NCBI RefSeq assembly: GCF_027922165.1
Contig: NZ_BSFD01000004.1
Coordinates: 22,603 to 86,602, forward strand
Length of the DNA stretch: 64,000 nucleotides
Reading direction: 5' to 3'
Origin: Brevundimonas intermedia
GTDB lineage: Bacteria > Pseudomonadota > Alphaproteobacteria > Caulobacterales > Caulobacteraceae
Shown here piece by piece: positions 46,266 to 55,755 of this stretch. Under the pieces are notes generated by a model. It did no database searches, had not been told where the DNA came from, and was given only the letters and a program-made list of their open reading frames with translations. The stretch's first letter is position 1. The number at the start of each line of letters is the position of its first letter. The translations under genes were made by a program, and so were the position numbers.

Positions 46266-46991
46266 TCATTTCTCCTCGAGCTTTGCGCTCTTTGCCTGTG
46301 AGTTGGCGAGATGCGCTTCCCAGAGGTCTGGTCGCCGCTCCCGCGTGGTCTTCTCCCGCTGCGCTTCGCGCCATTGTGCGACCTTCTTGTGGTCGCCCGA
46401 CAGCAGCACCTCGGGTATCTCAAGCCCCTCGAACGTCCGCGGTCGCGTGTACTGCGGATGTTCCAGAAGCCCGTCCTCGAAACTCTCGGACGACAGGCTG
46501 TCTGCCGCGCCGAGCACTCCGGGGATCAGTCTTACGCACGCCTCGATCACGACCATGGCCGCCGCCTCGCCGCCGGCGAGCACCGCGTCTCCGACCGAGA
46601 CCTCCTCGAACCCGCGGGCGTCCAGCACCCGCTGATCCACCCCCTCGAAACGGCCGCACAGCACGACGATTCCGTCGGCTTTTGCCCATTCCTTGACGCG
46701 CGCCTGGGTCAGGGGTCGACCCCGGGCGCTCATGTACAAAAGCGGCCGTTTCGGCCCCGGCAGGCTATCCACCGCCCGAGCCACCACATCCGCCTTGAGC
46801 ACAGCTCCCGGGCCGCCACCCGCAGGGGTGTCGTCCAGGAAGCCGCGCGTATCTGTGGAAAAGCCGCGAATGTCAACCGTATCCAGGCTCCACAAGCCCT
46901 TCTCGCGCCAGGCCGTGCCGATCAGCGACACGCCGAGCGGGCCGGGAAAGGCCTCGGGAAACATGGTCAGGACGGTTGCGGTGAAAGGCAT
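46266..46991 (-). CDS. trmD: tRNA (guanine-37-N1)-methyltransferase
   Basis: A 241-residue SPOUT (trefoil knot) methyltransferase of G37 in tRNA, needed to prevent frameshifts. The [66 protein letters not shown] and [21 protein letters not shown] motifs are all present. The gene is coupled to rplS, but the usual rpsP and rimM do not precede it; a DUF885 gene does. Confidence 0.97.
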   Translation of the reverse strand: MPFTATVLTMFPEAFPGPLGVSLIGTAWREKGLWSLDTVDIRGFSTDTRGFLDDTPAGGGPGAVLKADVVARAVDSLPGPKRPLLYMSARGRPLTQARVKEWAKADGIVVLCGRFEGVDQRVLDARGFEEVSVGDAVLAGGEAAAMVVIEACVRLIPGVLGAADSLSSESFEDGLLEHPQYTRPRTFEGLEIPEVLLSGDHKKVAQWREAQREKTTRERRPDLWEAHLANSQAKSAKLEEK

Positions 46992-47035
46992 GGCGCGCGC
47001 CCTTTACAGCCCCGTGACCGGAAAGGCGAGCCGGG

Positions 47036-48874
47036 TCAGGTCGTCGGCGCCCCGCCGCCCGCCGCGATCCAGCCGTCGACCTGGTCTTCCAGCACGTCCA
47101 ACGGCACCGAGCCGGAGCCCAGGACCACGGCGTGGAAGTCCTTGATGTCGAACCGGTCGCCCAGCGCCGCCTTGGCCCGGTCGCGCAGTTCCTCGATCTT
47201 CAGCTCGCCGATCTTGTAGCTGGTCGCCTGGCCGGGATTGGTGATGTAGCGCTCGACTTCCTTTTCGATGTCCCGCTCGGACAGCAGGGAGTTCTGACGG
47301 AAATAGTCCATCGCCTGTTCGCGGCTCCAGCGCTTGGCGTGCAGGCCGGTGTCGGTCACCAGACGCACGGCGCGCCACAGCTCGGTCGAGAGCCGGCCGA
47401 AGTCGGAATAGGGATCCTGATAGAAGCCCATCTCCTTGCCCAGCTGCTCCGCATAGAGTCCCCAACCCTCGGCGTAGGCGCCGTAGCCGCCGAAGCGGCG
47501 GAAGCGCGGCAGGCCCTCGATCTCCTGCGCATAGGCGATCTGGAAATGGTGGCCGGGCGCGCCTTCGTGATAGCTGATGCCTTCGATCTGGGGCTTCAGC
47601 ACCTGGGTCATGTCCGACAGGTTGACGTAATAGATGCCCGGCCGCGACCCGTCCGGCGCCGGCGAATTATAGAAGGCGATCGAGGCCGTGGCTTCGCGGA
47701 ACGGCTCCACCGCCCGCACCTCCAGCGCCGCCTTGGGCAGGGTCGAGAACCATTGGGGCGCCGCCGCCATCACCTGGGCGATGAAGCCGCGCGCGTCGGT
47801 CAGATACTGCTCCTTGCCCTCGGGCGTGTTCGGATACTGGAAGCGCGGATCGGTCTTCAAGAAGACGAAGAACTCCTGCAGCGTGCCGGTGAAGCCGACC
47901 TGGGCCTTGATGACCTCCATCTCGGCCTGGATGCGGGCGACCTCGTCCAGGCCGATCTGGTGGATCTGATCGGCGGTCAGGTCGGTGGTGGTCGAGAGCT
48001 GGAGCCGGGCGTTGTAATAGGCCTCGCCCTGCGGCAGGCGCCACACGCCGGCGTCGCTGTCGGCCAGTGGCTGAACCTCGGCCAGGGCCGCCAGCACCGT
48101 GTCGAACCCGGTCTTGTAAGGACCGGTCAGGGCGGCGCGTCCCTCGCCCAGCAACCGGTCCTTGGTCGCCTGATCGGTGTCCAGCGCCGCAACCTTCTTG
48201 TTGAAGTCGGCCCAGACCGGATTGTCCGGCCCATCGTCGAACGGGGCGCCGGAGATGACGTTGCGGGTATTGGCGATCGAGGGTTCGAAGACGAAGCGGG
48301 GCGAGACCACGCCGGCCGCCGCACGCTGGCGAAGTTCGTCGGCGACCTGGCCCATCTGGACCTGGGCGGCGCGCAGCCGGGCGACATAGGCCTCGGCGTC
48401 CGACACGCTGGTGACGCGGTGGTTATTGATCAGGAAGACCGGCAGGCTGGTGGTCGGATTGCCGTTGGCGGCGAACTGAAAGCCCCAGTCGCGCCACTGG
48501 TTCGACAGCCGCGCCTGTTGCACGCCGTATTCGAACATTCGCCACGACAACCGCGCCTGAGGCCCCAGTTTCTCGGGGTCGAACTCGGCCTTCATCCGCG
48601 CCAGCTGGCTTTCGGACAGGGCCAGGGCGCGGTCGGCGGCGGCGTCCGACACATCGTCCAGCCTGTCGTAATCGGTCTTGATCCCCAGCGACGTCATCTG
48701 TTGCGGGCTGAGGGCGATGCGGGCCTGGAAAGCCTCTTCGAAGAAGGCGTTCAGCCGCGCATCCTCGCTCTGGGCCTGGGCCGACGGCGCGGCGGCCGGC
48801 GCTTGCTGCGCCATCGTTGGAAAGCCGGACAGCACCGCCAGGACAGCCGTGGACGAGATCAGAAAACGACGCAT
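47036..48874 (-). CDS. DUF885 family zinc-peptidase-like protein
   Basis: A 612-residue exported protein. The ATG at 48874 follows GAGGGG at 6 bp spacing; two more upstream codons are open. The signal peptide RRFLISSTAVLAVLSGFPTM is cleaved near AQQ. The DUF885 domain shows GISYHEGAPGHHFQIA (about 434-449, an HE-x-x-x-x-H zinc-like motif) and FGGYGAYAEGWGLYAEQLG. Family members are presumed metallo-carboxypeptidases. Periplasmic location is inferred. Confidence 0.9.
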   Translation of the reverse strand: MRRFLISSTAVLAVLSGFPTMAQQAPAAAPSAQAQSEDARLNAFFEEAFQARIALSPQQMTSLGIKTDYDRLDDVSDAAADRALALSESQLARMKAEFDPEKLGPQARLSWRMFEYGVQQARLSNQWRDWGFQFAANGNPTTSLPVFLINNHRVTSVSDAEAYVARLRAAQVQMGQVADELRQRAAAGVVSPRFVFEPSIANTRNVISGAPFDDGPDNPVWADFNKKVAALDTDQATKDRLLGEGRAALTGPYKTGFDTVLAALAEVQPLADSDAGVWRLPQGEAYYNARLQLSTTTDLTADQIHQIGLDEVARIQAEMEVIKAQVGFTGTLQEFFVFLKTDPRFQYPNTPEGKEQYLTDARGFIAQVMAAAPQWFSTLPKAALEVRAVEPFREATASIAFYNSPAPDGSRPGIYYVNLSDMTQVLKPQIEGISYHEGAPGHHFQIAYAQEIEGLPRFRRFGGYGAYAEGWGLYAEQLGKEMGFYQDPYSDFGRLSTELWRAVRLVTDTGLHAKRWSREQAMDYFRQNSLLSERDIEKEVERYITNPGQATSYKIGELKIEELRDRAKAALGDRFDIKDFHAVVLGSGSVPLDVLEDQVDGWIAAGGGAPTT

Positions 48875-49061
48875 GAACAACCCCTCGAAGACCAGGCCTT
48901 CACCTTCGGGGCGTCGCCCGGCCTATGCAAGCGTCAGCGCAGCGGCGTGTCCCCAATCCAACAGGGATCGGTCGAAATCGGATATGGCGCCGCTTGATGC
49001 AACCTATGTTCAAGTGCGGCGTTTTGGGGACAGCTTGACCATAACATCTGGGGTTTTCACC

Positions 49062-49199
49062 ATGCGCAAGATCATCGTCCTCTCCATCGTCGCCGCCGCC
49101 CTGGCCGTGTCGGCCTGCAACACCATCTCGGGCGTCGGCCGCGACGTCTCGGCCGCCGGCTCGGCCGTCAGCTCCGGCGCCGAAAGCGCCAAGAACTGA
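49062..49199 (+). CDS. Entericidin-like small lipoprotein
   Basis: A 45-residue lipoprotein starting at the ATG at 49062, within a much longer open frame that is not coding. MRKIIVLSIVAAALAVSACN is a perfect lipoprotein signal (lipobox VSAC). The mature peptide NTISGVGRDVSAAGSAVSS is the entericidin A/B pattern. In enterics these peptides form a toxin/antidote pair under stress; only one member is seen here. A stem-loop follows. Confidence 0.92.
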   Translation: MRKIIVLSIVAAALAVSACNTISGVGRDVSAAGSAVSSGAESAKN

Positions 49200-49220
49200 G
49201 TTTCAGCTTGAGCGAAGTTT

Positions 49221-49247
49221 GAAGGCCCGTCGGTTCGACGGGCCTTC
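49221..49247. terminator. Stem-loop after entericidin gene
   Basis: 12-bp perfect stem GAAGGCCCGTCG / CGACGGGCCTTC with a 3-nt loop. No T-run follows, so termination efficiency is uncertain; it sits between two convergent genes. Confidence 0.6.
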
Positions 49248-49283
49248 GTCGTATCCGGCCCAGTCTGTTCGTTCAGGACGGCG

Positions 49284-51047
49284 TCAAGAAGGCTGACCTT
49301 CTGTGGCTGCGACGGCGGCGTCTTGCTCGACTTCAGCCTTCTGGCGCGCCTGAAGCGCGGTCTGTTTGCCGGCGACGACGAAGGCCAGGACGATGCCGAA
49401 CACGCCAATGATCGCCGAATACAGGAAGAAGGCGACATAGCCGGCGCCCAAGGCGGCAGGGGTGACGCCGCTGGTCGCCGCTCCAGTGGTCAGAACCCCC
49501 TCCTGCAGGTTGGCGAACAGGCTGCGTAGACCCGCAAACGGGCCGTTCCCCTCGGCCGCGCGGGCCGAGGCCTCGACGATCCGGCCGGATTGCGAGGCGA
49601 TCAGCTTGCCAGGCAGGGCGTAAAGCGAGGTGAACAGGGCGTATTGGGTTGCGGTGAAGCCGATCGAGGTCAGGCTCGACATATAGGCGATCAGGGCCGT
49701 GCCGGCGTAGCCGCTGGAAATGTTGTCGACGCCGATCGCCACAGTCAGGGCCGACAGGCTGTGTCCCTGGGTCGCCAGCCAGGCGAAGATCAGGTTGGAG
49801 ACCGGGCTCATGAAGGCGCCGATGACCATGGTGCGGATCAGGCCCAGTCTGGCCACCGACCAGCCGCCGATGAAGACGCCGAGCGTCGTCATGATCACGC
49901 CGAACACCTTCCGCACCTCGGCCAGCTCCGTCTTGGTGAAGCCCAGGTCGATATAGAAGGGCGGCATGATGTTCAGCACGAAGTCGGCCAGGCGATAGAC
50001 GCAGATCAGGGCGAGGATCAGGGTCGCCACGCCTGAGAACCGCTTGTAGAAGTCGGCCAGGGGCTGGCCGAAGGAACCGGCCAGATAGGCGCCGGGGCGG
50101 GTTTTCAACCCTGGCAGGGGCCAGCAGGCCAGAACCATGACAGCCAATCCCAAAAAGACCGAGATGAACTGCAGATAGACGCCCTCCGGCTTGGCCGACA
50201 GGGCCGCCGCCACCGCCGCCTTGCCGTCTGCGCCTAGACCGAACAGCCCGAACAGGGCGTTCAGCGGCGCTGACTGGCCCGTCAGGCCCGAGCCCAGGAA
50301 CATGGCGGCCACGCCGATGACCGCCAATCGGACGACCCATTCGACCACTTCCAGCTTCGGCCTCGACGGCACGTCGCCGACCGGGATGGGCCGGATCGAA
50401 TGCGCCTTCTCGCGTGGGGCGAACAGGACGCCGATGATGCCGAAGCCCATAAGAGCGGCCATGACCGCATAGGAGAGGTTCCAGTTGTAGAGGTCGGCCA
50501 GGACCAAGGGCACGGCGCCGGCCACGATCATGGCGACGCGGTATCCCATCTGATAAGCGGCGGCCATGGCCCCATGCCGGCTGTCGTCGGCCGCCTCGAT
50601 ACGCCAGGCGTCGATGACGATATCCTGGGTGGCGCCGAAGAAGCCGACCAGGGCCGCGAAGCCGGCGACGGCGATCAGGGCGTTGGCCGGATTCAGGGTC
50701 GAGATCGACCACAGGCCGAAGACAATCACCGCCTGGGTCACCAGCATCCAGGCCCGCCGGTGCCCCAGCAGGGGCGTCAGCAGGGGGACGGCGGTCCGGT
50801 CGATCAAGGGCGCCCAGACGAACTTCAGCGAATAGGACAGGGTGGCCAGTGCGAAGAAGCCGATCACCTCCAGCGTCAGGCCGCTCTCGCGCAACCATGC
50901 GGTCAGGGTGTCGAAAATCAGCAGATTCGGCAGGCCGGCCGAAAAGCCCAGAAGCAGCATGATGAAGACGCGCCGTTCGCCGTAGACGGCGAAGCCGCCG
51001 AAACGGCCGGCGGATTTCGCTTTTATGGGCGAGGATTGATCGGTCAT
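49284..51047 (-). CDS. ampG: AmpG-like muropeptide MFS transporter
   Basis: A 587-residue membrane protein with at least 12 hydrophobic segments. RRVFIMLLLGFSAGLPNLLI, LSYSLKFVWAPLIDRT, GATQDIVIDAWRIE and YMSSLTSIGFTATQYALFTS are strongly AmpG-like. AmpG imports anhydro-muropeptides released during wall turnover, which feed recycling and can drive beta-lactamase induction. Its length is above E. coli AmpG because of an added central segment. Minus strand, 34 bp after the hybrid kinase stop. Confidence 0.88.
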   Translation of the reverse strand: MTDQSSPIKAKSAGRFGGFAVYGERRVFIMLLLGFSAGLPNLLIFDTLTAWLRESGLTLEVIGFFALATLSYSLKFVWAPLIDRTAVPLLTPLLGHRRAWMLVTQAVIVFGLWSISTLNPANALIAVAGFAALVGFFGATQDIVIDAWRIEAADDSRHGAMAAAYQMGYRVAMIVAGAVPLVLADLYNWNLSYAVMAALMGFGIIGVLFAPREKAHSIRPIPVGDVPSRPKLEVVEWVVRLAVIGVAAMFLGSGLTGQSAPLNALFGLFGLGADGKAAVAAALSAKPEGVYLQFISVFLGLAVMVLACWPLPGLKTRPGAYLAGSFGQPLADFYKRFSGVATLILALICVYRLADFVLNIMPPFYIDLGFTKTELAEVRKVFGVIMTTLGVFIGGWSVARLGLIRTMVIGAFMSPVSNLIFAWLATQGHSLSALTVAIGVDNISSGYAGTALIAYMSSLTSIGFTATQYALFTSLYALPGKLIASQSGRIVEASARAAEGNGPFAGLRSLFANLQEGVLTTGAATSGVTPAALGAGYVAFFLYSAIIGVFGIVLAFVVAGKQTALQARQKAEVEQDAAVAATEGQPS

Positions 51048-51081
51048 GCACGGCTCCGGCAGCGGCCGGGAACGCGGTCGC

Positions 51082-52623
51082 CTAAACGGGGGCGACCTTG
51101 GCGCGGATGTCGCGTTTCGTCCAGCGGGTGAGGGCGGCGCGCAGGGCGTCGGCGTCCAGGGGCTTGACCAGATGGTCGTCCATTCCGGCCTCCAGGCACA
51201 GACGGCGATCCTCGGCGAAGGCGTTGGCGGTCAGGGCCAGTATGGGGGTGGCGTCGCCCGTGGCGCGGATGGCGCGGGCGGCGGCCGGGCCGTCCATGCC
51301 GGGCATCCGCATGTCCATGAAGACCAGGTCGTAGCGGGCGCGCGCCAGGGCGGCGACCGCCTCGGCCCCGGTGGCGGCGGTCTCGACCGTGCAGCCCTCG
51401 CGTCGCAACAGGGTGCGGGCCAGAAGCGCCCCGACCGGATTGTCCTCGGCCAGCAGAACGCGGACCCCGGCGAAACGGGCGGTCGCGACCCGGTCGTCCT
51501 CGGGCGGCAGTAGGCCCGACGTTGCGGCATGTTCGCCGGCGCCGACGGCCGCCAGCACCCGTTCGGCCAGGGAGGCCCTACGCAGGGGTTTGATCAGATA
51601 GCCGTGAAAGCCGGCGGCGCGGTAGCGGGGGATCAGGTCCCGCTCCGATGGTTTCAGCAGGACGACGCCGCGCGCCTTGTCCGGCGCGGCGACCAGATCG
51701 CCGGCAGGCGCGCCCGCGTGGTCGATCAGCCAGACGGCGCCGGTGTCGGCGACCTTGCCGCCGGACGCCTCGATCTGGGCGGCGGCGGCGGCGTGAACAA
51801 TGGGGTCGGGTGAACGGACGCCTACCTTGTGGCCCCGCAGCAGCTTCTTGCGGGGCGCAGCGACAGTCTCGAAGTCGGCTTCGAAGCGGAAGCGGGCCCC
51901 GCCGCCGCCGGGGCGGTCCTCCACACCCACCGTTCCGCCCATGGCCGTGGCGAGTTTGCGCACGACCGCCAGGCCGAGGCCGGCGCCGTCATGGCGCACC
52001 GCGTCGGACGAATCGGCGTGGCCGAACTCTTCGAAGATGCGGGTTCGCGCTTCGGGCGGGACGCCTGGGCCGGTATCATCTACGATGAAAGCCAGGCGGA
52101 CGCGTTTGTCCTTGGCGGCGGAGCCGACTTCAGGCGCACGCTCGACTGACAGCCAAACGCCGCCCGTATCGGTGAACTTGACCGCATTGCCGGCGAGATT
52201 GAACAGCACCTGCCTCAGCCGGCCCTCGTCGGCCAGGATGTCGGGCGCGTCGGCGGCGACCGACCAGACGATCTCCAGCCCCTTGTCGTGGGCGCGCGGG
52301 CTGAGCAGTTCGGCGACGCCGCGCGCCAGACCTTCCACATCGACCGGGGCCAGATCGAACTCGAGCGCGCCGGCCTCAAGCCGGGCATAGTCCAGCAGAT
52401 CATTGACCAGGCCCAGCAGATGTTCGGCCGACTGGCGCGCATTTTCGGCATAGGCGCGCTGGGCGCCGTCCAGTCGGGTGCGTTGCAGCAGGTTGATCAT
52501 GCCCAGGACCCCGTTCAGGGGCGTGCGCATCTCGTGGCTCATCAGGCGCAGGAATTGCTGCGCCGCCTCGACGGGGGGCGTCGGCTGGGTCTCGATCCGT
52601 TTCGTCGCCGTCCGTCGCGCCAT
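51082..52623 (-). CDS. Soluble hybrid histidine kinase with two receiver-like domains
   Basis: A 513-residue protein with no membrane segment or sensory domain. HisKA comes first (H30 in RLMSHEMRTPLNG). The HATPase domain follows (NLAGNAVKFTDTG, VDDTGPGVPPEAR, GAGLGLAVVRKLA). A degenerate receiver lacking the acidic pocket occupies about 265-365 (VWLIDHAGAPAG ... GYLIKPL). A full receiver (VLLAEDNP, D in LVFMDMRMPGMDG, LTANAF, VKPL) closes the protein. Signal input must come from another protein. Its place before ampG and after yifB is not informative. Confidence 0.92.
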   Translation of the reverse strand: MARRTATKRIETQPTPPVEAAQQFLRLMSHEMRTPLNGVLGMINLLQRTRLDGAQRAYAENARQSAEHLLGLVNDLLDYARLEAGALEFDLAPVDVEGLARGVAELLSPRAHDKGLEIVWSVAADAPDILADEGRLRQVLFNLAGNAVKFTDTGGVWLSVERAPEVGSAAKDKRVRLAFIVDDTGPGVPPEARTRIFEEFGHADSSDAVRHDGAGLGLAVVRKLATAMGGTVGVEDRPGGGGARFRFEADFETVAAPRKKLLRGHKVGVRSPDPIVHAAAAAQIEASGGKVADTGAVWLIDHAGAPAGDLVAAPDKARGVVLLKPSERDLIPRYRAAGFHGYLIKPLRRASLAERVLAAVGAGEHAATSGLLPPEDDRVATARFAGVRVLLAEDNPVGALLARTLLRREGCTVETAATGAEAVAALARARYDLVFMDMRMPGMDGPAAARAIRATGDATPILALTANAFAEDRRLCLEAGMDDHLVKPLDADALRAALTRWTKRDIRAKVAPV

Positions 52624-52700
52624 CGCGGTCTCCGTAGGCAGAGGAGCATAGGCGCGCCGGGTTAAGGATTGTCTCCCTTCCGGGCCGGCTTGGGGCGGCG

Positions 52701-54317
52701 TCAGGAGTAGAGGAAGGGCGCCTGGTCCGTTTCCGCCTCCCGGATCTCCGGAGCGTCGCTTCGGTGGGCCTGTCGCCGGCTGAAGTCAGCCTCGGCGCCG
52801 ACGGTGCTGCGGCGGTAGATCAGGGCCTCGGCGATGTGGCGGCGCAGCACCCCGGTGCAGCCGTCCAGATCGGCGATGGTGCGGGCCAGCCGCAGGGTGC
52901 GGGTCCAGCCCCGCGCGGTCAGACCTCCGGCCTCCCCCGCCCGCATCAGCAGCATTCGCCCCGCCTCGTCGGGCGTGGCGAACCGGTCCAGGGTGTCGCC
53001 CGAGGCGCGGGCGTTGAGGCCCTGGGCCGGGTCCAGTCCCGCCGCGCGCACACGCTCCTCTTGCTGGGCGCGGGCGGCGGTGACGCGAGCCCGGGCCTCG
53101 GCCGTGCCTTCGGGCGGGGGCGGCAGGGTCATGTCGGCGGCGGTGACCGGCGGGGTCTCGACCGTCAGGTCGATGCGGTCGAACATCGGGCCGGACACCC
53201 GGTTCTGATAGTCGCGCTGACAGCGCGGGGCCTTGCCGCAGGCCCCCCGCCCGGCCCCGCCCATGCCGCAGCGACAGGGGTTCATCGCCGCCACCAACTG
53301 GAACCGGGCCGGATAGCGGATATGGGCGTTGGCGCGGGCCACCGCGATTTCCCCCGTCTCCAAGGGCGCGCGCAGCGAATCCAGGGCCTGGGCGCTGTAC
53401 TCGGGCAGTTCGTCGAGGAAGAGGACGCCGTTGTGGGCCAGAGAGGCTTCGCCCGGCTTGGCCCGCAGACCTCCGCCGGTCAGGGCCGCCATCGAGGCGG
53501 AGTGATGAGGGCTTCTGAACGGTCGGTCCCGGGTCAGAGCCCCCCGTTCGATCAGGCCGGCGACCGACCAGACCATCGAGGTCTCCAACAGTTCCTGCGA
53601 GGTCAGGGGCGGCAAGAGGCCGGGCAGGCGTTGCGCCATCATCGACTTGCCGGATCCCGGCGGGCCGATGAACAACAGGTTGTGCCCGCCGGCCGCAGCG
53701 ATCTCCAGCGCTCGCTTGGCGCCTTCCTGGCCCTTGACCTCGCGCAGGTCGGGCACGGCCTTGCCGCTGGCCAAGGGCCCGGGCTCGGGCGCGCGCAGGA
53801 CCTGGGTGCCCTTGAAATGGTTGACCAGGGCGATCAGGGACCGCGGCGCCAGGATGCGCGCCCCGCCGGCCCAGGCGGCCTCTGGCCCGGTCGCCTCGGG
53901 ACAGATCAGGCCCAGGCCCATGGCGTCGGCGGCCACGGCCGCCGGCAATGCGCCGCCCACCCGCGCGATCTGCCCATCCAGCCCCAGCTCGCCGATGGCG
54001 GCCCAGCCGTCCAGGGCGTCGGGGGCGATCACCCCCATGGCCGCCATCAGGGCCAGGGCGATGGGCAGGTCGAAATGACTGCCCTCCTTGGGCAGGTCGG
54101 CTGGGGCCAGATTGGCGATAATCCGCCGCGCCGGCAGTGCCAGGCCGATACCGGCGAAGGCCCCGCGCACCCGTTCGCGACTCTCGGCTACGGCCTTGTC
54201 CGGCAGGCCGACGATGGTGAAGACCGTCTGCTGATCCTGGCCGACCAGCTGGACCTCAACGTCCACGCGCCGAGCTTCGACCCCGTCAAAGGCGACTGTG
54301 ACAACCCGCGCGACCAT
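52701..54317 (-). CDS. comM: YifB-family Mg-chelatase-like AAA ATPase (ComM)
   Basis: A 538-residue protein with N-terminal ChlI-like fold (RRVDVEVQLVG, IVGLPDKAVAESRERVR), Lon-protease-like middle part, Walker A FIGPPGSGKSMMA and Walker B GVLFLDELPEY. The cysteine cluster CRCGMGGAGRGACGKAPRC and the C-terminal TRGWTRTLRLARTIADLDG are typical. In Vibrio and Haemophilus ComM is a helicase for branch migration in natural transformation; in this lineage its role is untested. Confidence 0.93.
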   Translation of the reverse strand: MVARVVTVAFDGVEARRVDVEVQLVGQDQQTVFTIVGLPDKAVAESRERVRGAFAGIGLALPARRIIANLAPADLPKEGSHFDLPIALALMAAMGVIAPDALDGWAAIGELGLDGQIARVGGALPAAVAADAMGLGLICPEATGPEAAWAGGARILAPRSLIALVNHFKGTQVLRAPEPGPLASGKAVPDLREVKGQEGAKRALEIAAAGGHNLLFIGPPGSGKSMMAQRLPGLLPPLTSQELLETSMVWSVAGLIERGALTRDRPFRSPHHSASMAALTGGGLRAKPGEASLAHNGVLFLDELPEYSAQALDSLRAPLETGEIAVARANAHIRYPARFQLVAAMNPCRCGMGGAGRGACGKAPRCQRDYQNRVSGPMFDRIDLTVETPPVTAADMTLPPPPEGTAEARARVTAARAQQEERVRAAGLDPAQGLNARASGDTLDRFATPDEAGRMLLMRAGEAGGLTARGWTRTLRLARTIADLDGCTGVLRRHIAEALIYRRSTVGAEADFSRRQAHRSDAPEIREAETDQAPFLYS

Positions 54318-54374
54318 GGTGTTCCCTCCGCTGGAGAGAACGAAGCATGAACCTTGTTCTAGCGCAAGGGGTGT

Positions 54375-55328
54375 TTACGCAACCTGCGCGGCGCGCTTCT
54401 TCTCGATCACGTCCCACATCAGGGCGGTGGCGTCGATGCCGGTGAAGGTCTTCAGCTGCTGGGCGCCGGTGGGGGAGGTGACGTTGATCTCAGTCAGATA
54501 GTCGCCGATCACGTCGATGCCGACAAAGATCAGGCCGCGCGCCTTCAACGTCGGGCCGATGGCGGCGCAGATCTCCAGATCGCGCGGGGTCAGCTCGACC
54601 GGCATGGCGGTGCCGCCGACGTGCAGGTTGGAGCGGACGGCGCCCGCCGCCGGAACGCGGTTGATGGCGCCGACCGGCTCGCCGTCGATCAGGATGATCC
54701 GCTTGTCGCCCTTGGACACGGCGGGGATGAATTTCTGGATCACCAGCGGGTCGCGGCTGCCGGCGGCGTGGATCTCGATCAGGGCGTCCAGGTTGGGATC
54801 GTCGGCGCGCAGCTTGATCACGCCCGAGCCGCCGTTGCCGTGCAGGGGCTTCAGCACCACCTCGCCGTGCTTCTGATGGAAGGCGGTCAGGGCGACGGGG
54901 TCGGCCGAGATCAGGGTCGGGGGCTGAAGGCCCGGGAAGGCGGTGACCAACAGTTTCTCGGGCGCCGAACGGACCTGGGCCGGGTCGTTGACGACCAGAG
55001 TCTTCGGATGGACCGTCTCCAGCAGATAGGTGGCGGTGACATAGGCCATGTCGAACGGCGGGTCCTGGCGCATCAGGATGACGTCCACGTCCTCGGCCAG
55101 GTCCAGCTTCACCCAGTCGCCGAAGTCGACGTGATTGCCGACCTCGCGCCGGACGGTGATCGGCCGGGCACGGCAGTAGAGGCGGCCCTCCTCCAGGGCC
55201 AGGGTGCGGAAGTCATAGACCCACAGCCGGTGCCCGCGCGCCTGGGCCGTCTCGGCCATCAGGAAGCTGGTGTCCCCGGCGATGTCGACGGCCTCGATCG
55301 GGTCCATCTGGATGGCGATTTTCAGCAT
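54375..55328 (-). CDS. gshB: Glutathione synthase
   Basis: A 317-residue ATP-grasp enzyme joining glycine to gamma-glutamylcysteine. [77 protein letters not shown] and [21 protein letters not shown] are signature segments. Normal length. It is 45-55 bp from yifB and preceded upstream by an inverted-repeat element and the Trm112-like gene. Confidence 0.97.
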   Translation of the reverse strand: MLKIAIQMDPIEAVDIAGDTSFLMAETAQARGHRLWVYDFRTLALEEGRLYCRARPITVRREVGNHVDFGDWVKLDLAEDVDVILMRQDPPFDMAYVTATYLLETVHPKTLVVNDPAQVRSAPEKLLVTAFPGLQPPTLISADPVALTAFHQKHGEVVLKPLHGNGGSGVIKLRADDPNLDALIEIHAAGSRDPLVIQKFIPAVSKGDKRIILIDGEPVGAINRVPAAGAVRSNLHVGGTAMPVELTPRDLEICAAIGPTLKARGLIFVGIDVIGDYLTEINVTSPTGAQQLKTFTGIDATALMWDVIEKKRAAQVA

Positions 55329-55377
55329 GAACAGATCCTTGGCGTAGGTGGGGACTGGGAAGGCGATCCCTCCACCT

Positions 55378-55480
55378 CGTCATCCTCGGGCTTGTCCCGA
55401 GGATCCATATGCTCCGTCGAAACCGGGGGTCACGACAGGAACCGGGGGTATGGATCCTCGCCATAAGGGCGAGGATGACG
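55378..55480. repeat. Intergenic inverted-repeat element B
   Basis: 103 bp with imperfect 32-bp inverted arms: 55378-55409 (begins CGTCATCCTCG) and 55449-55480 (ends CGAGGATGACG). Outer 11 bp and inner 11 bp (GAGGATCCATA / TATGGATCCTC) of the arms pair perfectly; the 10-bp middles differ. Each arm also contains its own CCTCG/CGAGG hairpin. It fills the gshB-Trm112 gap. Confidence 0.85.
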
Positions 55481-55499
55481 GGCGGAAGGAAGGGGGAAT

Positions 55500-55694
55500 C
55501 TAGTCCAGCTGACGGGCTTCCTCGGCCAGCATGATCGGCACGCCTTCGCGGATCGGATAGGCGAGTTTGGCGCCGGCCGAGATCAATTCGCCGGCGTCGC
55601 GGTCGTAGGTCAACTTGCCGCGCGTGACCGGGCAGACCAGCACCTCGAGCAGGCGGGGATCGACCGAAACAGGGGTATTGAAGGCGTCACTCAT
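55500..55694 (-). CDS. Trm112-like small protein
   Basis: A 64-residue protein with [21 protein letters not shown] and [17 protein letters not shown], the Trm112/YcaR (UPF0434) pattern. Eukaryotic Trm112 activates methyltransferases; in bacteria the zinc ligands are often reduced, and here only one cysteine is left. A repeat hairpin (copy 4) lies just upstream of its ATG. Confidence 0.9.
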   Translation of the reverse strand: MSDAFNTPVSVDPRLLEVLVCPVTRGKLTYDRDAGELISAGAKLAYPIREGVPIMLAEEARQLD

Positions 55695-55700
55695 TTTTTG

Positions 55701-55729
55701 GGCCTATCGCGCTGGCGCTACTTGAGGCC
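55701..55729 (-). repeat. REP-like hairpin element, copy 4
   Basis: On the minus strand: GGCCTCAAGTAGCGCCAGCG then CGATAGGCC, 29 nt (one base fewer in the loop than the consensus). It ends 6 bp before the ATG of the Trm112-like gene, and is sense-oriented to it. Confidence 0.85.
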
Positions 55730-55755
55730 GTTGTAGGGTGGCTCGTCGCATGGCG

